NCBI RefSeq assembly: GCF_017357425.1
Contig: NZ_CP014571.1
Span: 372,001 to 436,000, forward strand
Direction: 5' to 3'
Source: Arthrobacter sp. D5-1
GTDB lineage: Bacteria; Actinomycetota; Actinomycetes; Actinomycetales; Micrococcaceae
Length of the DNA stretch: 64,000 bases
Both the position numbers and the translations under genes were made by a program. Shown here piece by piece: positions 8,426 to 16,810 of this stretch. Each line of letters opens with the position of its first letter. Position 1 is the first letter of the stretch. The notes beneath the pieces were generated by a model that saw only the letters and a program-made list of their open reading frames with translations, did not search any database and was not told the origin of the DNA.

Positions 8426-8491
8426 CCCAAGTAAGTAACAGCAAACGTCGCTATGACCGCTCATAGCGACGTTTGCTGTTACCCAGTTGGG
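8426..8491. repeat. large hairpin element between convergent genes, copy A
   Basis: Two 31-nt arms (8426-8456 and 8461-8491) enclose a 4-nt loop. The inner 22 bp (GTAACAGCAAACGTCGCTAT plus GA) pair perfectly, and the outer ends CCCAA/TTGGG also pair. A diverged copy sharing CCCAACTGAGTAACAGCAAA lies at 61691-61766, also between convergent genes. It probably acts as a bidirectional terminator and belongs to a dispersed family. Confidence 0.8.
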
Positions 8492-8502
8492 CGCCCCGGC
8501 GC

Positions 8503-10179
8503 TTAGTGTCCCTGGAACGCTTCCGCCAGCCACCACGAACCACCGTCGGACGCGATCTTGGCGTCGATCACCAGGGGCCGGTCTTGTGTCCCGGCTTCAT
8601 AGGCCGCGATCCACGGGCGCGCAGCTTCCAGGTCCGCGATGGTCCGCACGGTCACACCTTCGGCACCGAACCCACGGGCTATGGCGGCGATGTCCGTTTC
8701 CGGGAACACGACGCTGGAGAGCTCGGCCTCCGAGTGCTCCGACGCGAAGTGGTGGACCTCCGCCCCATACGCGGCGTCGTTGTAAACGATGCACACCATG
8801 GGCAGTTTCAGCCTCGCGGCGGTCTCCAACTCGCTGATGCCCATGAGGAACCCACCGTCGCCCGCGCCCAGCACCGGCAGGCGCTGAGGCTGGGCAAGCG
8901 CGGCGCCAATAGCCGTGTAAAGCCCCAGCCCGATCGCCTGAAATGCCTGCGTGAAGCAGAACCCGAACTCATCCGGAACAGCGAGGTACTGGCTGGGGTA
9001 GCCCATGAAGTTGCCGGAATCCACGGCCACGATCCGCTCGGATGGGAGCATCGAATCGAGTTCCCGGGTGAGGACGCGGGGATCGATGGAGGTCGCCGTG
9101 GACAGATCCGCCGTGGAAACGTCCCGCCACCGCGAGCCCCGCTTGATGGCCAGGGCGTTGGTTTCGGTGCGGTACTTCCCAGCGGGCTCGGATTGCACGG
9201 TCCGCAGCGCCGTCAGGGTGTCCACAGCAGTCAGCGCAGAATCACCCAGCAGCCCCAGGGTGATGGGTCGGTTGGCGCCGAGCGCGGAGTCTTCGACGTC
9301 GATCTGCACCACGTTGGTGCCGGTGGAGATGAGTCGTCCGTGCCGCATGGTCCACATGTTCAGCGCGCAACCCCACCCCACAATCAGGTCCGCACCGCTG
9401 ATGAGTTCCGCAGTGGTGGGCGACGAAAAACCACCCGAGATGCCCAGGTTGTGCGAGTCGCCGTTGAACAGTCCGCTCGCCACTGCCGACGTTGCCACCA
9501 GCGCACCGGCATGCCGTGCCAATTCCAGGATCTCGTCCCGGGCGCCCCGTCCGCCGCGTCCCGCGACGAACACGGGCCGTTCCGCGGCGGAAATCAGGGC
9601 CACCAACTGCTCCACTGCGGCAGCGTCCGGGCGGGTCTTTAGCGGCTCAGGCACGACGACGGCACTCACCTCATCCGCGGCGCTGGCACTTTGGACGTCC
9701 AACGGCAAGCTCAGGACCACCGTTCGGCGCTCGTTCACCGCGGTCCGGAAGGCCCGGACAGTGTCTGCCACAGCTGTGGCGGGGGAGTGGATCCGTTCGG
9801 CCACGGCGCCGACGCTTCGGGCCAACGCGTCTTGGTCGATCTTGAAGTTGGACCGGATCGCTGCAGCCTGGGTGTCGGCGGTCAGCACGATCATGGGAGT
9901 GCGGCTCTTCGCGGCTTCACCGATTCCCGTAATGGCATTGCTGAGCCCGCAGCCCTGGTGCGTGGTGACCACTCCCACCTTGCCGGACATCCGCGAGTAG
10001 GCGTCGGCCATGGTCGCAGCACCGCCTTCGTGCCGGGTGGCGGTGAAAGAGATTCCTTCGGCCATGAGGGTGCCGGTGACATCGAAGTTGCCGCTGCCCA
10101 CCACTCCGAAAACATGCCCGACGCCGAGCTTCGCCAGTGTCCTGCCCACCAGGGTGGAAACCCGTACCTGCTCACTCAT
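8503..10179 (-). CDS. thiamine-diphosphate-dependent enzyme (acetolactate synthase/benzoylformate decarboxylase type)
   Basis: This 558-residue ThDP enzyme has the three standard domains: Pyr domain with the activating Glu51 (RHEGGAA), central domain from about 190, and PP domain with GDGGF about 27 residues before ND, which binds Mg-ThDP. Its ATG overlaps the stop of the cyclase gene (ATGA), so it is the last gene of the catabolic operon. Beside an isatin-hydrolase-like protein, a plausible role is decarboxylation of an alpha-keto acid such as isatinate. That role is inferred. No acetolactate synthase small subunit lies nearby. Confidence 0.85.
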   Translation of the reverse strand: MSEQVRVSTLVGRTLAKLGVGHVFGVVGSGNFDVTGTLMAEGISFTATRHEGGAATMADAYSRMSGKVGVVTTHQGCGLSNAITGIGEAAKSRTPMIVLTADTQAAAIRSNFKIDQDALARSVGAVAERIHSPATAVADTVRAFRTAVNERRTVVLSLPLDVQSASAADEVSAVVVPEPLKTRPDAAAVEQLVALISAAERPVFVAGRGGRGARDEILELARHAGALVATSAVASGLFNGDSHNLGISGGFSSPTTAELISGADLIVGWGCALNMWTMRHGRLISTGTNVVQIDVEDSALGANRPITLGLLGDSALTAVDTLTALRTVQSEPAGKYRTETNALAIKRGSRWRDVSTADLSTATSIDPRVLTRELDSMLPSERIVAVDSGNFMGYPSQYLAVPDEFGFCFTQAFQAIGLGLYTAIGAALAQPQRLPVLGAGDGGFLMGISELETAARLKLPMVCIVYNDAAYGAEVHHFASEHSEAELSSVVFPETDIAAIARGFGAEGVTVRTIADLEAARPWIAAYEAGTQDRPLVIDAKIASDGGSWWLAEAFQGH

Positions 10180-10967
10180 GCCTGCTCCACCGCGCCCTTT
10201 TCCACCAGCGCGTAGACCCGGCTCGGGCTGCCGGTGCCGCCCACAATGGGCAACGGAGCAACCACCAAGGTGGCGCCCGTAACGGGGAGCCGGTCCACGT
10301 TCCGCAGCGAGGTGACGCCATATTTATCCGCACCGAGGAGGAACGAATGCACGGGGAACATCGGATCCAGCCCGCCGGCCTGCCCGGCATCGATCCCCAC
10401 GGTTTCAACACCGAAACCGCTGATCGAAGTGTTACCGGCAAGCCACTTGGCACCTGCCGCAGAGACACCGGGAGTGTGGGGTCCGGCGTCGTCCGCGTTG
10501 ACGAAAGCCGCAGCGTCAGCGCCACGCGCCGCCCAACCGGTCCGGAAGATGATCCAGCAGTTCTCCGGAAAAGCGCCGTGCTGTTCCTGCCATTGCTCAA
10601 AGTGCTCAGGTTCCAGCAGGAAGTCAGGGTCCGCGGAGACCTCTGCGGTCTTGTCGATCACCGCGATGGGCCCCACCAGGCGGTGGGGTTCGATCTGGTC
10701 CACGGATTTGCCATCCTTGCCGGTGATCCAGTGGACGGGCGCGTCCAGGTGCGTCCCGGCGTGCTCACCCACGGTGACGTCGTTCCACGCCCAAGCCGGT
10801 CCGGCGTCGTCGAAATTGCTCACCGGCGAGACGGACAATCCCACCGTGTTCGCAAAGGGCTGCGGCAGGTTCAGGATGGGGGTTTCGGAGCTGAGGGGCG
10901 TCGTGAGGTCGATGATCTCCACCGAGCCATTCGAAAGGGCTGCAGTGAGCCCGGCCAGAACAGACAT
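10176..10967 (-). CDS. cyclase family metal hydrolase (isatin hydrolase/kynurenine formamidase-like)
   Basis: This 263-residue protein of the PF04199 fold carries the diagnostic metal motif HAGTHLDAPVH (His69, His73, Asp75, His79). Members include bacterial kynurenine formamidase and Mn-dependent isatin hydrolase, and both open an aryl amide or lactam. In the operon it follows monooxygenases and an FAD enzyme and precedes a ThDP enzyme by a 4-bp overlap, so opening of isatin to isatinate is an attractive but untested guess. It has no signal peptide. Confidence 0.83.
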   Translation of the reverse strand: MSVLAGLTAALSNGSVEIIDLTTPLSSETPILNLPQPFANTVGLSVSPVSNFDDAGPAWAWNDVTVGEHAGTHLDAPVHWITGKDGKSVDQIEPHRLVGPIAVIDKTAEVSADPDFLLEPEHFEQWQEQHGAFPENCWIIFRTGWAARGADAAAFVNADDAGPHTPGVSAAGAKWLAGNTSISGFGVETVGIDAGQAGGLDPMFPVHSFLLGADKYGVTSLRNVDRLPVTGATLVVAPLPIVGGTGSPSRVYALVEKGAVEQA

Positions 10968-10974
10968 TGTTCTC

Positions 10975-12612
10975 CTATCGCTTTCTTGGTTTAAGTGCTG
11001 CTTGAAGACGCGAAAATCGTGAAGTTTTGGTCGTCAGTTTTTGGGCTACCAAATGTCCCGAGCCGCCGGAGAGGCCGGGACCAGGGTGGGTTGACGCGCC
11101 GATATGCCACAGGCCTTCGACGGCGGTTTGGTGGCCTGCCGCCTCGGGGAACGGCCGCCAGAGCAAGTTTTGAAAGAGCTCAGCGGACCCTCCATAGGGG
11201 TCGCCGTTGACGGCATTGGGATTAGCGCCGGCCAGGTCCGTGGGGGCGATGATGTCTGAAGCGAGAACCGTGGCCTGGGTTCCCGGTGCGAACTGCTCCA
11301 GCCGGGCAAGGGCCCGCTCCAGATAGCCCTGTTTCAGCTCCTCGGTCCAGCCTTCCTCCACTGACAGTTCGCCGGCCGCATCATCTACGGGAGAGAACGG
11401 AACCTCCTGCAGTTGCAGCCACAGCGTGGCTTTGCCCTCTGGAGCGCGGGACGGATCCAGCACGCACTGCTGCCCGACCACCACCGTGGGTTCGCTGGGC
11501 AGCAGGCCGGCTTCGGCCTGGGCGCAGGCGATTCCCGTGCTGTCCGAGCCGTTGCTGATGTGCACCAGCGGAACTTCGTTGAGTCGCGGATCGAGCCACT
11601 CCACGGGTTTGTCCAGGGCGAGGTGGATCTGCAGGGCGCCGCGGCCGTTCTGGTAGCGTTCGGCCGCCGCCGCGGTCGCGGCCGGTGGCTGGCTGAGCAG
11701 CCGGGTATACAGTGCTTGCGGCGAGACGTTGGCCAACACGGTGCTTGCAGCGACCACGCCCTGCGCAGTGCGAACACCGGTGACTCTGCCTGAACCGCTG
11801 TCCACCAGGATCTCTTCCGCCTCAGCGCCCAGCATGATCTGAACCCCGTTGTCCCGCAGCAACGACTCAAACGCCGCCACGAACCTCGACGCCCCGCCTT
11901 TCACCACCGGGAGCCCAAAACCGTGCATGGTCATGGCCATCACCGGCAACATCACCCCACCTGTTGCCTGGTCCGGGCCAAGCCCCGCGTGCAGGAGCCA
12001 CGGAGACCACAGCTGGTCCGTTTCCCACCCATCAAAGCGGCTGCGGGTGTAGTTCCGGCCGCTCATCACCGCGTCCCGGACGAACGACTCTGTGCCGGAG
12101 AAACGTCCACGCCGGACGGCTCCGAAGGCAATCTTCGCAACCTCCCTGAATGATCGAAGCTCCGCCCCGAACGCCCCAAAAACCGTGCCGGCATTCCGCT
12201 CAAGGTCATTCAACATGGCCAGGTAGGCGGACTGGTCGCCGGTGACCTTGAAAGCGGCAGCCGTGTCGCCCGGATCCCGCTGCGCAATGACCACCCGGTG
12301 AGCTCCCGTGGCCGGATCTGCGGCGACGCTCGCGGTCACCGGGCCGTTGGTGTTGCAGTACTCCAGACCCCTGGCGTGCAGTTCCTTGCCCAAAGCCGCG
12401 TACGCACCACCTGACACGAACAACGGGTGCCAGGAAGAGAAGGAGTCGTGCACGAAGCCCGGCAGGGTCCGCTCGGAGGAATGAATGAAACCTCCCAGCC
12501 GGTCCGAACGCTCGATGATGCAGACGCGCTTCCCGTCCATGGCGAGCTCAGCTGCCGCGACCAAGGAATTGATACCCGAGCCAATGATCGCGACGTCAAC
12601 GGAATCGACCAT
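10975..12612 (-). CDS. FAD-dependent oxidoreductase, phytoene desaturase/amine oxidase-like
   Basis: This 545-residue protein has an N-terminal dinucleotide motif (VAIIGSGINSLVAAAELA) and the adjoining ERSDRLGGF segment that marks the phytoene dehydrogenase/NAD(P)-FAD superfamily. The C-terminal GLWHIGASTHPGPGLSGGSG is the second FAD contact typical of the same group. There are no carotenoid genes nearby, so carotenoid desaturation is unlikely. In this operon it could oxidise a hydroxylated heterocycle intermediate. The gap to the next gene is 7 bp. Confidence 0.83.
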   Translation of the reverse strand: MVDSVDVAIIGSGINSLVAAAELAMDGKRVCIIERSDRLGGFIHSSERTLPGFVHDSFSSWHPLFVSGGAYAALGKELHARGLEYCNTNGPVTASVAADPATGAHRVVIAQRDPGDTAAAFKVTGDQSAYLAMLNDLERNAGTVFGAFGAELRSFREVAKIAFGAVRRGRFSGTESFVRDAVMSGRNYTRSRFDGWETDQLWSPWLLHAGLGPDQATGGVMLPVMAMTMHGFGLPVVKGGASRFVAAFESLLRDNGVQIMLGAEAEEILVDSGSGRVTGVRTAQGVVAASTVLANVSPQALYTRLLSQPPAATAAAAERYQNGRGALQIHLALDKPVEWLDPRLNEVPLVHISNGSDSTGIACAQAEAGLLPSEPTVVVGQQCVLDPSRAPEGKATLWLQLQEVPFSPVDDAAGELSVEEGWTEELKQGYLERALARLEQFAPGTQATVLASDIIAPTDLAGANPNAVNGDPYGGSAELFQNLLWRPFPEAAGHQTAVEGLWHIGASTHPGPGLSGGSGHLVAQKLTTKTSRFSRLQAALKPRKR

Positions 12613-12644
12613 CTCCGCTCCTTTCAGAAGTGCTCAGAATGTGG

Positions 12645-14402
12645 CTAGAAGTCCGGGTGGCTGGCGGTTGCGTGGTATTTGCCGCCATGGAACACCAGGG
12701 GAGCGCCGCCGTCGTAGTCGTATCTCTCCACTTCCCCCACATAGATGACATGGTCGCCGGCGTCGTGCCGTGAGACCGTACGGCATTGGAAGGAGGCCAC
12801 CGCGCCGTCCAGCAGCGGAACACCGGCGATGCCCTCGGTGGTGTCCGTGCCGGCGAACTTGTCGATGGCGGGGGTTGCGAACTGGCGGGACAGGACATGC
12901 TGGTCGCTGGCCAGGATATTGATGGCGAAATGCGTGGCGTTCTCAAAGTCACCCAGGCTGGGCGACCGTTTGCTGGGACACCACAGCACCAAAGGCGGTT
13001 CCATGGAAACTGACGTGAATGAATTCGCGGTCATCCCCACCTTCCGGCCGTCGGCAGCAACAGTGGTCACCACGGTAACGCCTGTGGCGAATTGCCCCAA
13101 CGCGCCCCTGAAATCCCGGATATCAAAAACCGAGGAGTCTTCCTCTTTGCGCGCCTGCATGAAATCGGCTGCGGCAGTGGGATCGAACCACCACGGGTAG
13201 GACGTCCGGGGATCATCGAACCCGGCCACGATGCCCGCTGCCAGGGCCGGGTGTTCAGCGGCTTCGCTGAGGAGGGTTTTCTGGTGGTCCCTGCGGGGCT
13301 TAAGGAGGTCGTTGGTCCATTCAACCGCCCACTGGCCCCATCCACGCCAGAACTCATCGAACGTCCGCTCCATCCAGTGGCGGTCGAACGGCTGCCGGCC
13401 CCTGCGAACTATCGCATCGAGGTAGTACTTGGCTGCCAGCGTCGCATTGTTTGAGCCCTGCCCGGTGAGGGGATCGTTGAGGACCACTGCGTCACCCAAG
13501 CCGAACACCAGCTTGCCGTTGGCCAACTCCCCGACGGCGGACCTCACCGTTGGCGTGATGCGCCCCAGAAGGGTGGCGCCGCTGTCGGTCAGTTCCGCGG
13601 TGGCAAAGTTCTCTGCCTCGTGCGGAAAGTGCTCCCTCAGGATCTCCAGCGATCGCGCAAGGTGCTCTTGCGGGGTCCCGACGTCGGTCCACCGGTCCAT
13701 GGGGCCGCCCACCACGCCTTCGAACACCATCATGCGGCACGGCCCGGAGACGGTCAGGCCCGGGAACGTAAAGAACTCGCCGACGCCGGGGACCATGGAC
13801 ATGCGGATGGCCGCGCCGCTGCTGGAGGTGCTGTCCGGTGACGCGTCGCCCGCGACAGCACAGCTGCCGGCCGTGACGTAGGTGAGCGCCAGGACCCGCT
13901 GCGGCCGGTCGAAGGGCGACTTTGCCTTGTCGCGCGGGAAAATCTGGCCGATCTCGCCCTTGCCGGTGCTGACAATCACCAGCTCGTACTCGCGGGCGAG
14001 CTCTTCGAGCATGCGCGGAGTGACCTTCTCAATGCGGAAGTCGCCCCCGGCGGCCACGAACGTCTCGACCCAGAGTGCGCTCTTGATCCGTTGGTCGATG
14101 GAGCGGGCCGGCCCATCCAAGGGGGCCTCCCATTCGACGGGGTCATCAGCTTCCACGCGCAACCGGATGGAGGTGATGCCCGGGACGGAGCCTGACTCGT
14201 AGAACTCCGTGAGCGCTGTACCCATCTGGGCTTCGGCGTCGAGCGCGGTGGAGAACATGCACTGGCTGGACATGACTTTGCCGGTGCGGATCTGGGCCGC
14301 GGAGCGGTCGGACAGGAGCGTCACGGCGTAGCCATCCCGCTGCAGGCCCAAAGCCAGTTGGGCACCGGATTCCCCGGCCCCGACGATTGCAATTTTTCGC
14401 AT
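12645..14402 (-). CDS. StyA2B-like fusion: FAD monooxygenase joined to flavin reductase
   Basis: This 585-residue fusion has residues 1 to about 415 resembling StyA epoxidases (GAGESG at 8-13, then GKVMSSQCMFSTALDAE; GQGSNNAT later). Residues from about 425 to 585 form a flavin reductase domain of the StyB/HpaC type (FRGALGQFATGVTVVTT, then MTANSFTSVSMEPPLVLW). Such self-sufficient fusions are known from actinobacteria (StyA2B) and oxygenate styrene or indole. A full-length StyA1-like gene lies 30 bp upstream, the arrangement described for StyA1/StyA2B pairs. The linker is short and the frame intact. Confidence 0.9.
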   Translation of the reverse strand: MRKIAIVGAGESGAQLALGLQRDGYAVTLLSDRSAAQIRTGKVMSSQCMFSTALDAEAQMGTALTEFYESGSVPGITSIRLRVEADDPVEWEAPLDGPARSIDQRIKSALWVETFVAAGGDFRIEKVTPRMLEELAREYELVIVSTGKGEIGQIFPRDKAKSPFDRPQRVLALTYVTAGSCAVAGDASPDSTSSSGAAIRMSMVPGVGEFFTFPGLTVSGPCRMMVFEGVVGGPMDRWTDVGTPQEHLARSLEILREHFPHEAENFATAELTDSGATLLGRITPTVRSAVGELANGKLVFGLGDAVVLNDPLTGQGSNNATLAAKYYLDAIVRRGRQPFDRHWMERTFDEFWRGWGQWAVEWTNDLLKPRRDHQKTLLSEAAEHPALAAGIVAGFDDPRTSYPWWFDPTAAADFMQARKEEDSSVFDIRDFRGALGQFATGVTVVTTVAADGRKVGMTANSFTSVSMEPPLVLWCPSKRSPSLGDFENATHFAINILASDQHVLSRQFATPAIDKFAGTDTTEGIAGVPLLDGAVASFQCRTVSRHDAGDHVIYVGEVERYDYDGGAPLVFHGGKYHATASHPDF

Positions 14403-14432
14403 GGTTAAGTCCTTGCTGGCACGGGTGTGCTA

Positions 14433-15671
14433 TTAAACCTTGGCGGCGGAGAGGCCGGCCAGGTAGTCGGCAGCTTTGTCCGGGTACATGAACCAGTCCT
14501 GGAATTCCGGAGGGTGGTTGAAGCCGTTGGCGAAGCGGTGGGCAATGGCCGGCTCGTTGTTCGCGGCGCCCAGGAGTTCAAGGACGTGGGGCGGCGGTGG
14601 GGCCAGGAGGGCATTTGTCCAGTGTGCAACGTGCTGGGCGTAATCCCAATAGCGCTCGAAGGTGGCCTGCATGAACGGAGCGTCAAACGGCTGCGCCTCG
14701 TGTTCAATAATGCTGGCCAGATACGACGCCGCGCACTTGCTTGCGTTGTTGGACCCCTGGCCGGTGATGGGATCGTTCAAGACCACGACGTCGGCCAGCC
14801 CCAGTACCTGCCTGCCGCTGGGCAACGTGGCGATGGGGTGGCGGACGGTGGGCGCGAACCGGCCTTGGAGGACGCCGTTGGGATCGGTCAGCTCGACGTC
14901 CGTGGCCCGCTCTGCTTCCCACGGCAGGAAGGTGCGCAGGATGTTCTTGGAGTTCTCCAGATGTTCCTCCGGTGTGAGGCCCTTCCAGGTGTCCATAGGC
15001 CCGCCCGGCACTCCTTCGAAGACCATGATTTCGCAGGGGCCGGTGGTGGTGAGGGCTGGGAAGACGAAGTACTCGCCAACTCCGGGGATGAGGTTGAACG
15101 AGACCGCCGAGTACTCTTCGCGGGGCTTCAGGCCCTTCACGTAGGTCAAGGCAAGGGCGCGCTGCGGGGCGTCGTAGGTGCTGCGTTCGGCGTCGCGGGT
15201 GAAGAGTTGAGCGATCTCGCCTTTACCAGCCGCCACGATCACCAAGTCCGAGTTCTGCGTGTATTTCTCCAGCTGGTCCATCCCGGCGTCGTCAAAGATC
15301 AGCTCACCACCGCGCGCAACAAACTCCTCCATGAACCGCGGAAATTTCACCCGCTGATCGATGGACTTGGCGTGGTTATCCAGGCGGGATGCCCAGCTGA
15401 TGGCCTTCTGACCTGGCAGTTCAGGGTGGGGGATGGTGAAGGAGATGCCGTCCACCGTGGGGGCGTCGGGCCAGAAGTCCAGCCCTAATGCGCGTTCGTG
15501 CTCCAGCGCGTTATGGAAGATGCACTGGCTTGAGGCCACTTTGCCTTCCTGGATTTCCTGCGGGGTGCGGTTGGAAATGGTGGTCACATGGAAGCCCGCG
15601 TCCAAAAGCCCGATGCCGAGCTGCAGCCCGGACTGTCCTGCTCCGACGATGGTGATGTGGCGTTGCGTCAT
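14433..15671 (-). CDS. StyA-like FAD-dependent styrene/indole monooxygenase
   Basis: This 412-residue single-domain oxygenase has the FAD motif GAGQSG at 10-15 and the family signature GKVASSQCIFHNALEHERAL. A C-terminal DPITGQGSNNASKCA contacts FAD. It lacks its own reductase domain and presumably takes reduced FAD from the reductase part of the adjacent fusion. It is about half identical by eye to the N-terminal part of the fusion, so the pair looks like an old duplication. The substrate is likely indole or an aryl alkene. Confidence 0.9.
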   Translation of the reverse strand: MTQRHITIVGAGQSGLQLGIGLLDAGFHVTTISNRTPQEIQEGKVASSQCIFHNALEHERALGLDFWPDAPTVDGISFTIPHPELPGQKAISWASRLDNHAKSIDQRVKFPRFMEEFVARGGELIFDDAGMDQLEKYTQNSDLVIVAAGKGEIAQLFTRDAERSTYDAPQRALALTYVKGLKPREEYSAVSFNLIPGVGEYFVFPALTTTGPCEIMVFEGVPGGPMDTWKGLTPEEHLENSKNILRTFLPWEAERATDVELTDPNGVLQGRFAPTVRHPIATLPSGRQVLGLADVVVLNDPITGQGSNNASKCAASYLASIIEHEAQPFDAPFMQATFERYWDYAQHVAHWTNALLAPPPPHVLELLGAANNEPAIAHRFANGFNHPPEFQDWFMYPDKAADYLAGLSAAKV

Positions 15672-15710
15672 GGTGTTTGTCCTTGTCTGTCGAGTTGCTG
15701 TGAGGCCGTG

Positions 15711-16499
15711 TCAGTTGGCGGCGAGCAAGGGAATGGTTTCTTCGGCCCGCTCCGGGCCCAAAGCGGAGTAGCCGCCGTCGACAGCCCAATCGGCGCCGGT
15801 CACGAAGCTGGCTTGGTCGCTGGCGAGGAACGCGACGACGTCACCCACCTCGTGCGGGCGGCCGACGCGCTTGAGTGCGTGGAACGGTGCCGCCACGGAG
15901 TCCGTCTTCTCCAGGTTCCCGTTGCTGAGGGAGTCCATGATGTTGCTCCACACCCAGCCCGGGCTGACCGAGTTGACCCGGATCCCATCCGATGCGAAGT
16001 CCACTGCCATGCTGCGGGTCACCTGCACCAAAGCAGCCTTGCTGGCGGGGTACAACCATCGGCCTGTCTGGGCAACGGAGCTGGAAATGGAGGTGAAGTT
16101 GATGATGGCGCCGCGCCCCGAAGCCTTGAGGTACGGGCGGGCCGCGTTGCTTGCCACGACGGCGCTCACGAGGTTGACGTTGAGCGCCTCGAGCCAGTCG
16201 GCACGACCGGAAGCCGCGCCGTCGTCCTTGTAGGTACAGGCAAGGTTCACCAAGATGTCGAGCCCGCCGTAGAGGGCCACGGTTTCCTCAACGAGTTCGC
16301 TGACTGCGGCGTCGTCGGTGATGTCCGAGTGGGAAAAGTGGACCCCTTCCCCGAGTGCTTTGGTGAGCGTGTCGCCGTCGGGAGCTATATCGGCCACCAC
16401 CACTGTGGCCCCGGCGTCCCGCAAAGCCATGACCACGCCCTGGCCCACCTTGGTGGCTCCACCGGTGACGATCGCTGTCCTGCCCGTGAGTGCTGACAT
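15711..16499 (-). CDS. SDR family dehydrogenase, first gene of the catabolic operon
   Basis: This SDR has 262 residues, with TGGATKVGQG at about 12-21, NLACTY in place of NNAG, and the catalytic pair in YPASKAA. It is the first gene after the duplicated promoter (16541-16623). In the characterised indole pathway of Acinetobacter (iif genes) an SDR acts after the oxygenase on indole-2,3-dihydrodiol. The gene order here suggests a similar step, but that is inference. The NNAG-to-NLAC change is unusual for classical SDRs. Confidence 0.85.
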   Translation of the reverse strand: MSALTGRTAIVTGGATKVGQGVVMALRDAGATVVVADIAPDGDTLTKALGEGVHFSHSDITDDAAVSELVEETVALYGGLDILVNLACTYKDDGAASGRADWLEALNVNLVSAVVASNAARPYLKASGRGAIINFTSISSSVAQTGRWLYPASKAALVQVTRSMAVDFASDGIRVNSVSPGWVWSNIMDSLSNGNLEKTDSVAAPFHALKRVGRPHEVGDVVAFLASDQASFVTGADWAVDGGYSALGPERAEETIPLLAAN

Positions 16500-16533
16500 G
16501 TGCCGAACCCTTTCCCGCGATGATGATGTTACG

Positions 16534-16557
16534 CAAATATGACGTGCGTCATATTTG
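16534..16557. promoter_or_regulatory. perfect palindrome at the operon promoter
   Basis: CAAATATGACG and CGTCATATTTG are perfect 11-bp inverted repeats separated by TG. The element overlaps the probable start of transcription of the SDR-led operon, 35 bp before its ATG. The second copy of the promoter (16811-16894) lacks the left arm, so this palindrome is specific to the operon promoter and could bind a second regulator. Confidence 0.6.
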
Positions 16558-16623
16558 TCCTGTAAGCGACTCTAGGCAGCCGCCGTCGTCCGGAATATCC
16601 ACGTGGCGCGAGGATTATCCGAA
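16541..16623 (-). promoter_or_regulatory. duplicated promoter block, copy 1 (operon promoter)
   Basis: Read on the minus strand, this block holds two GGATNNTCC half-sites 20 bp apart start to start (16612-16620 and 16592-16600). A conserved CTAGAGTCGCTT, an AGGACAA and a TATGAC -10-like hexamer follow. It lies 40-120 bp before the SDR gene. The spacing of two helical turns is what AraC/XylS proteins use, and an AraC gene lies next door. Copy 2 is at 16811-16894. Confidence 0.65.
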
Positions 16624-16773
16624 TTACGCAGGGTCTTCCTCTTCTTCATGCCAGCCGACCCAAGCCGCGGAAATGAGGCGGGGTTCCCCGGCCCGAAGCT
16701 CTGCCGTCCAGAGTTCGAAGTGACTCCGGTCCCATTCGTCCCGGCGGTCATGAACAGCCTTGATGTTCTTCAC
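16624..16773 (-). CDS. 49-residue acidic protein between the duplicated promoters
   Basis: A GTG at 16773 with AGGTGA just upstream opens a 49-residue frame that ends at a TAA at 16624. The protein begins MKNIKAVHDRRDEWDRSHFE and ends GWHEEEEDPA; it is Trp-rich and highly charged, with no membrane segment. Promoter copy 2 lies immediately upstream in the right orientation. I do not recognise a family. Placement in the same AraC-controlled unit suggests a part in the catabolic pathway, for example an accessory or regulatory peptide. Confidence 0.6.
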   Translation of the reverse strand: MKNIKAVHDRRDEWDRSHFELWTAELRAGEPRLISAAWVGWHEEEEDPA

Positions 16774-16810
16774 TTGTGCTCACCTCGCTTCCGTCACTGT
16801 TGTGGTTCTG

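Noticed and set aside
8503..10179. Acetolactate synthase large subunit for branched amino acids
   Set aside because: No ilvN or ilvC lies beside it, and it overlaps the isatin-hydrolase-like gene by 4 bp in a catabolic operon.
10975..12612. Carotenoid biosynthesis as the role of the phytoene desaturase-like protein
   Set aside because: No crtB, crtE or lycopene genes are nearby, and the gene sits tightly inside an aromatic catabolic operon.
14433..15671. A complete styrene degradation pathway
   Set aside because: No styrene-oxide isomerase or phenylacetaldehyde dehydrogenase is present. The remaining genes fit a nitrogen heterocycle better.
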